From NCBI RefSeq assembly GCF_900312975.1, contig NZ_LT990039.1, forward strand, positions 186,001-250,000: a stretch of DNA of 64,000 nucleotides, written 5' to 3'. The position numbers and the translations under genes were made by a program. The stretch is from Massilistercora timonensis. GTDB lineage: Bacteria; Bacillota; Clostridia; Lachnospirales; Lachnospiraceae. Shown one piece after another: positions 7,661 through 16,844 of this stretch (the first letter of the stretch is position 1; every line of letters starts with the position of its first letter). The notes beneath the pieces were generated by a model that did not search any database, was not told where the DNA came from, and saw nothing but the letters and a program-made list of their open reading frames with translations.

Positions 7661-9193
7661 TTATCCGTAATATGCGTCAAATACTTCTTTGGCTACATTA
7701 ACCGCCTTGGCTCTTCCGTCCGCGGATTCGATGATCACGCTGATCACCAGATCCGGGTCTTCTACATTAGACATTCCCACAAACCAGGAATGATCCTTCT
7801 CTTTGTCTGAACTGTATTCTGCCGTCCCTGTCTTGCCCGCCGCAGTGTAGCTCTGTCCGTTCAGAACGGAAGCTGTTCCCTCTTCCACCACGCTTGTCAT
7901 ATAATCCTTCAACTGGGCCGCTTCCTGGGACGTCATAAGCTTACCGTACTCCTCCGGCCGGTACTCCTCGATCACCGTACCTGTATAGTTGGTGACTGCC
8001 TCAATGAGATAAGGCTCCATCAGTGTACCGCCGTTGGCGATCGCTGAAGTGATCAGCGCCATATGGTAAGGGCTCACCTGGGTCTCCCCCTGTCCCATAG
8101 CCGTCATCATCCTGGCCGCCTTGCCGTCTTCCTCGCTCAGGGTAAAACTGCTCTTTGTATAGGGAAGGTCCCCGGGAAGCTTCCGGTTGAACAAAAGTTC
8201 CTCCGCCGTCTCCTGAAAACTGCCTACATCAAGAGAGGCGCCGATATTGGAAAATGAGGTGTTGCAGGAGTGGGCCAGACTTTCCCGCAGATCCACCTGC
8301 CCATGGACAGATCCGCCGTAACAGTGAATGGTCACATCCCCGGCCTGGATCTTGCCTGTGCAATCATAGGAATAGGAATCATAATCCGCATTTTCCCGCA
8401 TGTACTCAAGCGCCGTCACCAGCTTGAAGCTGGAGCCGGGAACATAGTGCCCCTGTGTGGCCCGGTTAAGAAGCGCGCTGTTCTCATCGGAATTCAGGCT
8501 GTCCCAGTTCGCCGCCACGTCTCCTGGTGAAAAGTCCGGCTTGGATACCATGGCCAGAACCTTTCCGGTGGATGGTTCCATCACCACCACGGCTCCCTTC
8601 TGGTTTCCCAGCGCGTCGTAAGCTGCCTCCTGCAGATTTGCATCCAGAGTGGTCACCACATTGTCCCCTACATTCTTCTCCCCCTGGAACTCCTTCTGGA
8701 TCTTCTCCAGGAAGAAGGCATTGGAAGTGAGAAGTTCATAGTTTGCCAGAGATTCAATGCCGGATTTGCCCTGATCCGCATAGCCTACCACATGGGCGAA
8801 CATATTTCCGTAAGGGTACTCTCTCGTCTCCGAGCCATCCTCCGCCACGCTGGTCTGGGCCAGCACATTGCCGGAGTGGTCCAGGATCTTGCCCCGGATC
8901 ACCCGGTCCGCGAAAGAATCCTGGCGCTTATTATAAGGACTCCTGATTACTTCCTGGCTCTCAGCCACATTGAAATAAGCCATATATCCCATCATGGCGA
9001 TAAAAAGCGCCACAAAGAGGTAGGTGACTCTAGCGAACTCTTTGTTTCTGGCGCGTTTTTTCCTGGCCAGGCGCTTTTCCTGCCGTTTTACTTCTTTGCG
9101 GTCTTTTCTGGACAGTTCCCGCTGCTGTTCTTTTCTTTGGAGCCGCTTTTGCGCCTCTCTCTGCTCGTAACCGTTCCTTCTTTCTTCTCTCAA
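7661..9193 (-). CDS. Penicillin-binding protein transpeptidase (PbpA/class B type)
   Basis: This is a membrane-anchored D,D-transpeptidase that crosslinks peptidoglycan, partner of the SEDS protein encoded upstream. From the TTG at 9193 it has 510 residues: a very basic K/R/E/Q-rich cytoplasmic tail of about 50, one helix (FVALFIAMMGYMAYF), a short pedestal, then the catalytic domain with SSFK (active serine near 254), SCN (309-311) and KTGTAE (454). The TTG start has a perfect AGGAGG six bases upstream. An ATG 51 bases further up lacks one. Either start places the gene start inside ftsW; from 9193 the overlap is 164 bases. Confidence 0.88.
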   Translation of the reverse strand: MREERRNGYEQREAQKRLQRKEQQRELSRKDRKEVKRQEKRLARKKRARNKEFARVTYLFVALFIAMMGYMAYFNVAESQEVIRSPYNKRQDSFADRVIRGKILDHSGNVLAQTSVAEDGSETREYPYGNMFAHVVGYADQGKSGIESLANYELLTSNAFFLEKIQKEFQGEKNVGDNVVTTLDANLQEAAYDALGNQKGAVVVMEPSTGKVLAMVSKPDFSPGDVAANWDSLNSDENSALLNRATQGHYVPGSSFKLVTALEYMRENADYDSYSYDCTGKIQAGDVTIHCYGGSVHGQVDLRESLAHSCNTSFSNIGASLDVGSFQETAEELLFNRKLPGDLPYTKSSFTLSEEDGKAARMMTAMGQGETQVSPYHMALITSAIANGGTLMEPYLIEAVTNYTGTVIEEYRPEEYGKLMTSQEAAQLKDYMTSVVEEGTASVLNGQSYTAAGKTGTAEYSSDKEKDHSWFVGMSNVEDPDLVISVIIESADGRAKAVNVAKEVFDAYYG

Positions 9194-10502
9194 GATCTTC
9201 CTCCTCGTCTTCCCGCAGGATATAAAGTCCCTGAATAATGCCAAACATAATGATCGTACTCAAAAGCGAACTTCCGCCGTAGCTTACCAGTGGCAGCGTC
9301 ACTCCCGTGGAGGGGATGAACTTCGTCACGCCGCCCACATTGAGAAACACCTGGAAAATGTAGCAGGTGCCAAGCCCCAGAGCAACCAGTTTATAAAACA
9401 TGGTATGAAGCTGCATGGCAATATTAAGGAACATCACATAACAGCTGACACATACCAGGATCATGCAAAGGGCAAAGATCAGCCCCATCTCTTCCGCGAT
9501 AGCGGAGAAGATAAAGTCTGACACCGCTACCGGGATGGTCTCCGGAGCCCCCTGGAAAAGCCCCATACCAAACCAGCTTCCCGTACCAATGGCGAAAAGA
9601 GACTGGGCAACCTGATACCCACCGTTGTCATAGACCGCGAAGGGATCCTTCCAGGCCAGCACCCGGACCCGCACATGGTTGAAGAGATAATAGGCAACCA
9701 CCGAGGCTGCGCTTCCCGCGCCCAACCCAGCCAGAATATAGAGGGGCTGGCGGGTGGCCACATAGAGCATCACCAGATACACCACGAAGATAATGAGAGC
9801 CGCTCCCAGGTCCTTGGACACTACCAGGATCAGCACATGGAAAGCCGCCAGCGCAGTGGTAGCCACAATATTCTTAAACTCCAGAGACAGCTTGAAGCTG
9901 GATGCCACGAAGAACACAAACACGATCTTCACCAGTTCCGAGGGCTGGATATTGATCCCCGCCACGGTAAAGCCCAGCATGGCGCCTCCGCTGACACGGC
10001 CAACTACGATGACCGCCGCAAGAGAGATGATCCCCACAATGGCATAGAAGTTTCTCCACTCGGAGAACCGCTTGAACTTCCGGATCACCACCGGCACCAC
10101 CAGACTGATGGCAATAGCTCCCGCAGCGATCACAAACTGCTTTACCGCGCTTGCGTAATCCAGACGGGTCAGCATGATCATACCGATACAAAGCAGCATA
10201 CACATGTTGTTGATCACCAGTCTGGACACTTTTGGGTAGATCAGTGTATACAGCAATATAGTGGCTCCAAACAGAACTACCTGCATAAGGTAGAACGCCA
10301 GAAGCCGGATGTCGTTGGTCTCCAGATACATCACCAGAAAGGCGATGATATGGATCATAAACATCAGCACGTTCTGATTCCGCAGCATTCCCCTTTTTTT
10401 GTCTGGATCCTGAAACCCGAATATGCTGAAACAGGTAAAGGTATACATTGTGATCATAAGGATCATCACATATTTTGAAAGCTCTACAATAATATTCAGC
10501 AA
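9030..10502 (-). CDS. SEDS-family glycosyltransferase (FtsW/RodA/SpoVE type)
   Basis: SEDS proteins polymerise lipid II into glycan strands. The 490-residue protein has about ten membrane helices and the family blocks GFTVAGINIQPSELVKI, the catalytic-loop region around FLQGAPETIPVAVSDFIFS-like text (here GLFQGAPETIPVAVSDFIF), and FIPSTGVTLPLVSYGGSS. Last come about 70 highly charged residues (EDEEEDLERRKKERLRAERG onward), longer than usual. That tail is encoded over the start of the following penicillin-binding protein gene. Which SEDS paralogue it is (division, elongation or sporulation) cannot be told from this window. It follows the U32 peptidase gene by eight bases. Confidence 0.93.
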   Translation of the reverse strand: MLNIIVELSKYVMILMITMYTFTCFSIFGFQDPDKKRGMLRNQNVLMFMIHIIAFLVMYLETNDIRLLAFYLMQVVLFGATILLYTLIYPKVSRLVINNMCMLLCIGMIMLTRLDYASAVKQFVIAAGAIAISLVVPVVIRKFKRFSEWRNFYAIVGIISLAAVIVVGRVSGGAMLGFTVAGINIQPSELVKIVFVFFVASSFKLSLEFKNIVATTALAAFHVLILVVSKDLGAALIIFVVYLVMLYVATRQPLYILAGLGAGSAASVVAYYLFNHVRVRVLAWKDPFAVYDNGGYQVAQSLFAIGTGSWFGMGLFQGAPETIPVAVSDFIFSAIAEEMGLIFALCMILVCVSCYVMFLNIAMQLHTMFYKLVALGLGTCYIFQVFLNVGGVTKFIPSTGVTLPLVSYGGSSLLSTIIMFGIIQGLYILREDEEEDLERRKKERLRAERGAKAAPKKRTAAGTVQKRPQRSKTAGKAPGQEKTRQKQRVR

Positions 10503-10510
10503 TTCTCCAC

Positions 10511-12634
10511 CTACTTTACGCCTCGTTTAAAATGTCCCCTGGTATACTCCCCCTCCGGCGGCAGATCCTTCTCCCCCAGGACAAAGGTTCTGTAACACCG
10601 CTTCAGGATCCTTTCTGCCTCCTCTTTCGTCTCAAAGGTCAGGTCGATCCGCAGCCCGGCAGGATCCAGGCTTTCCACCTCATCCGCCAGGGAGACAAGA
10701 TCCAGGGGCGCACAATTATAGATAATATTATAGCAGTATCTGCAGCAGTTTTTCACAGGAAATTTCTTTTTCTGCCGGTCTTCCAGAAAAAGAAGACCCT
10801 CGGCGCGGCTGCAGCCCGCACCGCTTTTCTGGATACAGTTGGCAGTGAGCATCACCGGCAGATACCCATATATAATAAGATAAGTTCCTTCCATCCCAAG
10901 CCAGGCCAGCTCCCTGCGGTTCAGTTCCACCGGCGCTGTGGCCCTCCAGATCCCATTCTCTGCCAGAAAAGATCTGCTCCTCTGGTTCCATCCATAAAGA
11001 TTGGCGTCCGAGTAGATCTTCTTATCAAATCCCTGGTCCGAAAGCCACTGGCAGCTCTCCCAGTTGCGGATCAGCGCGCCGTCACAGACACGTGCCAGAC
11101 CTTCATAGAATGTTTCAAATCTTCTGGTCCCATCCTCCCGGAAAAGATGAGGCATGGCAAAAAGAAGGCTCTTTCCCCGGCTTTTGATATCTTTTAGAAA
11201 TTCTTCCGTTTCTTCTGTAAGCAGGCCATCCAGGATGATCTCTCCTACTCCCGGCGCAGCAAGAGCCGCCTCAAGTTGCCCCCTTGTTTCCACCCGGACC
11301 AGGAATCCGGAAGCCTTCTCCTGCGGGAAGGATTCTCTTTTTTTCTCTCCGGCAGGCGCTTCCGGCTCTCTTCGTCCTGCAGACAGGACCGCTTCCTTCA
11401 GCCTGCCGATCCCCTCCCTTCGCAGGCTGTTCAGCGCCTGCATGGGAAGAAAGACCTCTCCCTCTATCCGGATCTTAAGCTCCTGGAAACAGAATGGCTC
11501 GTCCCCGGTCTTTCGCATCTGCCGCTCCACCCGCTCCCGGTCAAGGGGCTGATTCTGAGCCTGCTGTACCAGATCGCCTTCCACCTCCACATGGATCTCC
11601 CCGTGATCCAGTTCCAGTTTAGCACGGTTTCCTGTGGAAAGTATTAATATCCCATTAATTTTTTCTTGGTTTTTTTCCCTGGGGATCTGGATCTTCTCAT
11701 TCTGTGTCCCCTGGGGCCGCTGAAAAGAGATCATCTCCCGGCCGTTTCGCCGGTGATAATATCCGTCGCAGTAACCCCGCCGCCGATATGCACCCTGTAA
11801 GAGTTCCAGGTCCTTTTGGTCTACCCGGAATCCATCTTTCCCCCGGGCATAATAGAGATCTGTGTACTTCCGGTACATCCGGGCAACCTGCCAGACGTAG
11901 TCCGGCTGTTTCATCCGTCCCTCGATCTTAAAGGAATCCACCCCCGCCTCGATCAGCTCCGGGATCAGGGAAAGGGCGCACAGATCCTTCATACTCAGGA
12001 TGTCCTGCTGCTTTCCTCCTTCTACCCGGTAAGGCAACCGGCAGGGCTGGGCGCACTGTCCCCGGTTCCCGCTCCTGCCTCCGATCAGACTACTCATCAG
12101 GCACTGGCCGGAATAACAATAACACATAGCCCCATGGACAAAGCACTCCATCTCCAGGCCGCTTTTTTCCTTCATCCGCCGGATCTCCTCAAGAGACAGC
12201 TCCCTTGCCGGCACGATCCGGGTTGCCCCCCTGTCTTTAAAAAAGCGGGCCCCCGCTTCACTGGTCACCGTCATCTGAGTGCTGATATGGACCGCCAGAT
12301 CCGGGAACCGCTCCCGCACAAGATCCAGCACTCCCAGATCCTGGACGATCACTGCATCCAGTCCCTCCCGGTAAAAAGGCATAAGATATTCTTCCAGCTC
12401 TTCTATCTCCCGGTCTTTGAGGAGCGTATTCACCGTCAGATACAACTTTCTTCCCCGCAGATGAACATACTCCAGCGCCCGGAGGAGATCCTCCCGGTCA
12501 AAATTGGCCGCAAAAGCCCGGGCGCCGAACTGGCGCCCGCCCAGGTATACCGCATCCGCGCCGGCCTGCACCGCCGCCTCCAGACACTCATAAGATCCTG
12601 CCGGAGCCAGCACTTCTGTCTCTCTGTTCCTCAT
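10511..12634 (-). CDS. U32 family peptidase-like protein with DUF3656
   Basis: The N-terminal half is a clear U32 domain: EVLAPAGSYECLEAAVQAGADAVYLGG at the start and, near residues 165-200, ECFVHGAMCYCYSGQCLMSS with the cysteine pattern that continues GNRGQCAQPCRLPY and, late, CCRYCYNIIYNC. Relatives such as RlhA and TrhP hydroxylate 23S rRNA or tRNA and need iron-sulfur or prephenate-linked chemistry, so RNA hydroxylation is more likely than proteolysis; this is inference from family. The 707-residue length with the extra C-terminal region fits the DUF3656-bearing form. It lies between zapA and ftsW, a gene order I recall from Lachnospiraceae. Confidence 0.87.
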   Translation of the reverse strand: MRNRETEVLAPAGSYECLEAAVQAGADAVYLGGRQFGARAFAANFDREDLLRALEYVHLRGRKLYLTVNTLLKDREIEELEEYLMPFYREGLDAVIVQDLGVLDLVRERFPDLAVHISTQMTVTSEAGARFFKDRGATRIVPARELSLEEIRRMKEKSGLEMECFVHGAMCYCYSGQCLMSSLIGGRSGNRGQCAQPCRLPYRVEGGKQQDILSMKDLCALSLIPELIEAGVDSFKIEGRMKQPDYVWQVARMYRKYTDLYYARGKDGFRVDQKDLELLQGAYRRRGYCDGYYHRRNGREMISFQRPQGTQNEKIQIPREKNQEKINGILILSTGNRAKLELDHGEIHVEVEGDLVQQAQNQPLDRERVERQMRKTGDEPFCFQELKIRIEGEVFLPMQALNSLRREGIGRLKEAVLSAGRREPEAPAGEKKRESFPQEKASGFLVRVETRGQLEAALAAPGVGEIILDGLLTEETEEFLKDIKSRGKSLLFAMPHLFREDGTRRFETFYEGLARVCDGALIRNWESCQWLSDQGFDKKIYSDANLYGWNQRSRSFLAENGIWRATAPVELNRRELAWLGMEGTYLIIYGYLPVMLTANCIQKSGAGCSRAEGLLFLEDRQKKKFPVKNCCRYCYNIIYNCAPLDLVSLADEVESLDPAGLRIDLTFETKEEAERILKRCYRTFVLGEKDLPPEGEYTRGHFKRGVK

Positions 12635-12653
12635 CTGATCTCAACCCTTCAAA

Positions 12654-12677
12654 AAAGGCTGTCCGCTGACAGCCTTT
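12654..12677 (-). terminator. zapA terminator
   Basis: On the minus strand AAAGGCTGTC (rev. of 12668-12677) pairs with GACAGCCTTT around CAGC-type loop bases and runs into TTTTTT. The stem begins within the zapA stop codon, so it ends, at least partly, the nusG-like/ruvAB/zapA transcript before the U32 gene. Confidence 0.8.
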
Positions 12678-13086
12678 ACTTCTGTTTGTTCTTCATCTGT
12701 GTCTCAAGCTCCACGATCTTCATCTGAAGCTCCTTGTTCTCTTCTTTCAGCCTGTCCATAGCCTTCTCCGCGTTCTCCAGCTTGATCTGGACGGAGATCA
12801 GCTCGTGCTTCAGGTCGTACATATCTTTGTCCTTGGCCTCGATATCGCTCTCCAGTGAGGCTCCCTGTTTTCTCGCCTTAAAATAATCGTCCGCGATGTT
12901 CAGCGCCAGGAGGACGTTCCTGGTCTCGGAATTCTGCTTGCGATATCCCTCGCTGCTGCTGCATTCTTCGATCTTATGATTCAGATAGGTAGACACCTTC
13001 TGCAGGTACTCCTCGCTCTCGAACCCGCTTAAGGTAAATACCTTTCCTCCGATCAATACTTCAGTATAATTTTTTGATGATGCCAT
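12676..13086 (-). CDS. zapA: Cell division protein ZapA
   Basis: ZapA promotes bundling of FtsZ filaments at the division site. The 136-residue product begins with the ZapA globular domain (NYTEVLIGGKVFTLSGFESEEYLQKVSTYLN, then the RNVLLALNIADDYFKA helix) and ends in a coiled coil of about 60 residues rich in E, K, L and M. The ATG at 13086 has AGGGAG seven bases upstream; 22 further in-frame codons upstream lack family similarity. The gene follows ruvB by 66 bases and is followed by a terminator. Confidence 0.92.
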   Translation of the reverse strand: MASSKNYTEVLIGGKVFTLSGFESEEYLQKVSTYLNHKIEECSSSEGYRKQNSETRNVLLALNIADDYFKARKQGASLESDIEAKDKDMYDLKHELISVQIKLENAEKAMDRLKEENKELQMKIVELETQMKNKQK

Positions 13087-13152
13087 AGAAGTCTCCCTGA
13101 CCTTTCCTAATATCTGTGAACCTATTATAAACCAGTTTCCTGCAAAAACCAA

Positions 13153-14160
13153 CTATTTTTCTTCATTTTCAGGGGAAATCCCCAGATGGGCATAAGCCTT
13201 CTCTGACGCCACCCGTCCCCGGGGCGTGCGCTGGAGGAACCCGTTTTTCAGAAGATAGGGTTCGTACACATCTTCAATCGTCCCTGCGTCTTCCCCGATG
13301 GCCGCCGCCAGAGTGTCAAGCCCTACCGGCCCTCCCTGAAACTTCTGGATAATGGTCAGAAGCAGTTCCCGGTCCGTCTGGTCCAGCCCGGATTTATCCA
13401 CATCCAGAAGATCCAGCGCTCCGTTGGCCACCTGTTCCGTGATCTTTCCGTCATAGCGCACCTGGGCGAAGTCCCGCACCCGCTTCAGAAGCCGGTTGGC
13501 AAGTCTTGGGGTCCCCCTGGATCTTCGTGCCAGGGCATAGGCTCCCGCCTCGTCGATCTCCACCTCCAGCACCTGGGCCGAACGCAGGATGATCTGCTTT
13601 AATTCCTCAATGGTATAGAACTCCAGCCGGTTTACTACGCCAAACCGATCCCGCAATGGAGCCGTCAGCATTCCCGCCCGGGTCGTCGCCCCTACCAGAG
13701 TAAACTTTGGAAGATCCAGCCGGATGGAACGGGCGGTCGCCCCCTTCCCGATCATGATGTCGATGGCGTAATCTTCCATGGCGGGGTACAATACCTCTTC
13801 CACCTGCCGGTTCAGCCGGTGGATCTCATCCACAAAGAGCACGTCCCCCTCCTGCAGGTTGTTGAGGATGGCCGCCATCTCTCCCGGTTTCTCGATAGCC
13901 GGCCCGGAGGTGATCTTAAGATTCACCTCCATCTCATTGGCGATGATCCCTGCCAGCGTGGTCTTCCCAAGTCCCGGCGGCCCGTAGAACAGCACATGAT
14001 CCAGCGCCTCTCCCCGGGCTCTGGCTGCCTCAATATAAACCTTCAGCGTCTCCTTGGCCTTCTCCTGTCCGATATAATCCTCCAGAAGCTGAGGCCTCAG
14101 ATGATTTTCGATCTTGATATCTTCTTCCAGATTTTCTGTTGTAATAATCCTTCTGCTCAT
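13153..14160 (-). CDS. ruvB: Holliday junction helicase RuvB
   Basis: RuvB is the AAA+ motor that drives branch migration with RuvA. The 335-residue protein starts with the usual [22 protein letters not shown], then Walker [11 protein letters not shown] near residues 59-68, Walker B FVDEIHRL, the sensor region [18 protein letters not shown], and the C-terminal winged helix ending [19 protein letters not shown]. It lies 21 bases after ruvA. The usual RuvC is absent, as in most Firmicutes, which use RecU instead. Confidence 0.98.
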   Translation of the reverse strand: MSRRIITTENLEEDIKIENHLRPQLLEDYIGQEKAKETLKVYIEAARARGEALDHVLFYGPPGLGKTTLAGIIANEMEVNLKITSGPAIEKPGEMAAILNNLQEGDVLFVDEIHRLNRQVEEVLYPAMEDYAIDIMIGKGATARSIRLDLPKFTLVGATTRAGMLTAPLRDRFGVVNRLEFYTIEELKQIILRSAQVLEVEIDEAGAYALARRSRGTPRLANRLLKRVRDFAQVRYDGKITEQVANGALDLLDVDKSGLDQTDRELLLTIIQKFQGGPVGLDTLAAAIGEDAGTIEDVYEPYLLKNGFLQRTPRGRVASEKAYAHLGISPENEEK

Positions 14161-14181
14161 AATCTATCTCACCGTTTCTTC

Positions 14182-14793
14182 TCAGAATGCCACGAATTTA
14201 AGCGCTGCCTTCAGCACCTCTTCCACTTCCATATCCTCTGAGATCTCCACCTGTTTCACTGCCTGCAGGGCTTCCGTACTCCCATACCCCAGCGCCACCA
14301 GCGCCTGCACCGCCTCTGTAGCCACAGTTCCTCCGGGAGCAGCTGCGCCCCCGCTTCTTCCCTCAGACGCCGCATGCTCCAGCACATCCTCGATCCGCAG
14401 CTTGTCCTTCAACTCCAGGATCAGTTTCTCCGCCGTCTTCTTCCCAATCCCGGGAGCCGCAGAGATAGCTTTCACATCGTTGGACATCACCGCAAAACGC
14501 AGTTCGTCCGGGGTAAGGCCGGACAGGATCCCCAACGCTCCTTTGGGCCCGATGCCGCTGACTCCGATCAGCAGACGGAAGATCTCCAAGTCGTCTCTGG
14601 TGAGGAACCCATAGAGCTGCAGGGCGTCCTCCTTCACATTCAGATATGTATAAAGCTTCACCGTATGTCCGGGCTGGGGAAGCATTCCCAGAGCCTGTCC
14701 CGACATGTAGACGCCAAAGCCTACGCCTCCCACTTCCACAACTGCTTTATCTGAATCCAGGGCTGCAAGTTCCCCTTTGATAAACTCGATCAT
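14182..14793 (-). CDS. ruvA: Holliday junction DNA helicase subunit RuvA
   Basis: RuvA binds four-way junctions and loads RuvB. At 203 residues it is normal length: an OB-fold domain (MIEFIKGELAALDSDKAVVEVGGVGFGVYM), the paired helix-hairpin-helix motifs around LLIGVSGIGPKGALGIL and ISAAPGIGKKTAEKLI (about residues 70-130), a glycine/alanine linker, and the C-terminal RuvB-binding domain ending VLKAALKFVAF. The ribosome site AGGAGG is ideal. It starts eight bases after the upstream Gx transporter gene. Confidence 0.98.
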   Translation of the reverse strand: MIEFIKGELAALDSDKAVVEVGGVGFGVYMSGQALGMLPQPGHTVKLYTYLNVKEDALQLYGFLTRDDLEIFRLLIGVSGIGPKGALGILSGLTPDELRFAVMSNDVKAISAAPGIGKKTAEKLILELKDKLRIEDVLEHAASEGRSGGAAAPGGTVATEAVQALVALGYGSTEALQAVKQVEISEDMEVEEVLKAALKFVAF

Positions 14794-14801
14794 ACTGCCT
14801 C

Positions 14802-15296
14802 CTAATAAAACTGAATATTCACAAGCCGCTTCAACATCTCTCCCGCAGCCACGCCGATGAGAAACCCTGTCACCAGCCCGGCCACAAGAAGCACCGGCAG
14901 ATAATAGCTGACGCTAACTGTCTCCACCACGAGCATGGCTACCACAAGCTGCCCCACGTTGTGGGATACACCGCCCGCCATGCTGATCCCCATGACGCTG
15001 AAATCTCCCGCCTTCTTCAGAAGTGCCATCACCGCCAGGCTCAAAAGTCCTCCCGCCAGACTGTAGAGGATGCTGAAATAATTTCCAAAAAGAAAACCAG
15101 AAAGCAAAATACGGACTATGGAGAGCAAAAACACCTCCGATAGCCGCATTTTATACAGTGCGATAACAATGATTAGATTGGCCAGCCCCAGCTTCACTCC
15201 CGGGATCCCAAGCTGAATAGGGATCAGAGACTCTACATAACTGAAGATCAGCGCAAGAGCTGTAAATACTCCGAAATACGCCACACGGTTCTTCAT
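14802..15296 (-). CDS. Gx transporter / heptaprenyl diphosphate synthase component I-like
   Basis: A 164-residue integral membrane protein with about five helices and glycine-rich segments (IPGVKLGLANLIIVIAL, LSGFLFGNYFSILYSLAGGLLSL, GGVSHNVGQLVVA). This matches the Gx_transporter family, ECF S-component-like proteins named by some databases as heptaprenyl diphosphate synthase component I. No polyprenyl synthase partner is nearby. It is encoded next to a NusG-domain-II protein and divergently from apbE, a trio that recurs near genes for flavinylated membrane redox proteins such as Rnf, so a role linked to that machinery, possibly flavin or quinone precursor supply, is plausible but unproven. 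Confidence 0.8.
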   Translation of the reverse strand: MKNRVAYFGVFTALALIFSYVESLIPIQLGIPGVKLGLANLIIVIALYKMRLSEVFLLSIVRILLSGFLFGNYFSILYSLAGGLLSLAVMALLKKAGDFSVMGISMAGGVSHNVGQLVVAMLVVETVSVSYYLPVLLVAGLVTGFLIGVAAGEMLKRLVNIQFY

Positions 15297-15305
15297 GACC
15301 GCCTC

Positions 15306-15719
15306 CTACTGTGCAACCGCATCATACTCGCTGCTCTCCGCGCTCTCCACCTCAGCTACCACCTGGTTCGGCAGGCAGATGATAGACTCATGGTTCCTGG
15401 AGATGGCTTTCTGATGCACGCAGAGCTGGTCCGGGCAGTCCGCCTCGATCATATCTGCTTTGCCGCCTTTGATCAGAAGAATATTGGTCCCGCCGTTAAT
15501 CTCGATCTCCTGGTCTTCTGAGAGATCATAGACTCCCTCGATCTCTCCTTCCACCTTAACTACAACGCTTCCGGCGCCGCTTCCCCCAACCACCTCATGG
15601 AGAAGGAACGCAAGGCCTGCCACGCACAGAACGATCCCGATCAGTGCCCAGTCCTTCTTCTTCAGATCCAGATGGATCTTTTTATCGAATATCTTATTGA
15701 ATTTCTCAGTGATCTTCAT
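15306..15719 (-). CDS. NusG domain II-containing exported protein
   Basis: The 137-residue protein has a short basic cytoplasmic start, one membrane helix (WALIGIVLCVAGLAFLL) and an outside domain of the NusG-domain-II type with the signature CPDQLCVHQKAIS followed by IICLPNQVV. The conserved cysteines could form a disulfide or bind a cofactor. The family is not the transcription factor NusG; it is a small extracytoplasmic domain that often sits next to apbE and flavinylated redox genes. It is first in the operon that includes the Gx transporter and ruvAB, behind the promoter at 15743-15771. Confidence 0.85.
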   Translation of the reverse strand: MKITEKFNKIFDKKIHLDLKKKDWALIGIVLCVAGLAFLLHEVVGGSGAGSVVVKVEGEIEGVYDLSEDQEIEINGGTNILLIKGGKADMIEADCPDQLCVHQKAISRNHESIICLPNQVVAEVESAESSEYDAVAQ

Positions 15720-15742
15720 ATCCGTTACCTCTCTGCCCCCCT

Positions 15743-15771
15743 ATTCTAACATAAGATTTTGTGGTCTGCAA
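15743..15771 (-). promoter_or_regulatory. Promoter of the NusG-II/Gx/ruvAB operon
   Basis: Minus strand: -35 TTGCAG (15766-15771), 17-base spacer, -10 TAGAAT (15743-15748). It lies back to back with the apbE promoter; the -35 of one is within 25 bases of the other, so the two units may share control. Confidence 0.65.
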
Positions 15772-15783
15772 CCAAACGTTCGA

Positions 15784-15811
15784 TTGCATATCTGGTTTTT
15801 CATGGTATAAT
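15784..15811 (+). promoter_or_regulatory. Promoter of apbE
   Basis: Plus strand: -35 TTGCAT (15784-15789), 16-base spacer, perfect -10 TATAAT (15806-15811) preceded by TGG. Predicted start near 15818, about 25 bases before the chosen ATG. Confidence 0.7.
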
Positions 15812-15842
15812 GATGAAGAATATTATGAAAATGAGGTGCATT

Positions 15843-16832
15843 ATGCGATATAAGAAAATTGCCGCTTTTGTGATCGCGGCAGCCCTTCTTCTTTCAGGAT
15901 GTTCCGGATTTTCTGAAAAAAGAAACCTGACTTATACAGATACCCTCTACGACACGGTGATCAGTGTTCAGATCCTGGATCCCGCCAAGGAGGAAGTTCT
16001 GAAAGGCTGTGAAAAACTGTGCCGGAAGTATGACACTATGTTTTCCATGACCAATGAAGAAAGCGAGATCTATAAGATCAATCACGCAAAAGGAGCCCCC
16101 GTAGAAGTCTCTCAGGATACCATCACTCTGATCAAAAAGGGAATTTATTATTCAGAGATGACAGAAGGCGCATTTGATATTACCATCGGCTCCGTCTCCC
16201 AGCTGTGGGATTTCCAGGCGGAAGACCCCAAGGCTCCTTCTTCCAAGGCTCTTGCCTCTGCCCGCAGCCATGTAAATTACAAAAATATCATTTTGAAAAA
16301 CAACACCGTAATGCTGGCAGATCCAAAAGCCGCCATTGACGTAGGGGCCATCGCCAAAGGCTACATCGCCGACCGGGTAAAGGAGTATCTGGAGGAAGAA
16401 GGTGTGGATCATGCCATCATCAATCTGGGCGGCAATGTCCAGACTATCGGAACCAAGGCAGACGGCACAGATTTCAATATTGCCATCCAGAAACCATTCG
16501 CGGAAAGCGGAGAGGCCATCGCCTCCGTGAAAGTTCAGGACCAGTCGGTGGTAACCACCGGGATTTATCAGCGATACTTTAAGACCGAGGACGGCACCAT
16601 CTACCATCATGTTCTGGATCCGGCCACCGGCGCACCCTGCAAGAATAACCTGTACAGCGTTACCATCATCACCAACTCTTCTCTCACTGCCGACGCCATG
16701 AGCACCGTCTGCTTCCTGCTGGGCTATGAAGAAGGGATGAAGCTGGTGGATCAGCTGGATAATGTAGACGCAGTCTTCATTACTGACGATGGAAAGATCC
16801 ATTATTCCGCCAACTTCCAGAAAAAAGGCTAA
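15843..16832 (+). CDS. apbE: FAD:protein FMN transferase, lipoprotein
   Basis: ApbE moves FMN from FAD onto a threonine in S/TGAT-type motifs of exported or membrane proteins; RnfG and RnfD, encoded 4 kb away, are standard targets. The 329-residue product starts MRYKKIAAFVIAAALLLSGC, a lipoprotein signal with the lipobox LSGC, so it is anchored outside the membrane. Family blocks: YDTVISVQI, the MTEGAFDITIGSVSQLW segment, DVGAIAKGYIADRV, NLGGNVQTIG, and GSTHHHV-like HHVLDPATGAP. ATG 15843 follows GAGGTG; the frame extends upstream, but that would precede the promoter. Confidence 0.95.
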   Translation: MRYKKIAAFVIAAALLLSGCSGFSEKRNLTYTDTLYDTVISVQILDPAKEEVLKGCEKLCRKYDTMFSMTNEESEIYKINHAKGAPVEVSQDTITLIKKGIYYSEMTEGAFDITIGSVSQLWDFQAEDPKAPSSKALASARSHVNYKNIILKNNTVMLADPKAAIDVGAIAKGYIADRVKEYLEEEGVDHAIINLGGNVQTIGTKADGTDFNIAIQKPFAESGEAIASVKVQDQSVVTTGIYQRYFKTEDGTIYHHVLDPATGAPCKNNLYSVTIITNSSLTADAMSTVCFLLGYEEGMKLVDQLDNVDAVFITDDGKIHYSANFQKKG

Positions 16833-16844
16833 TAACAGTCCATC

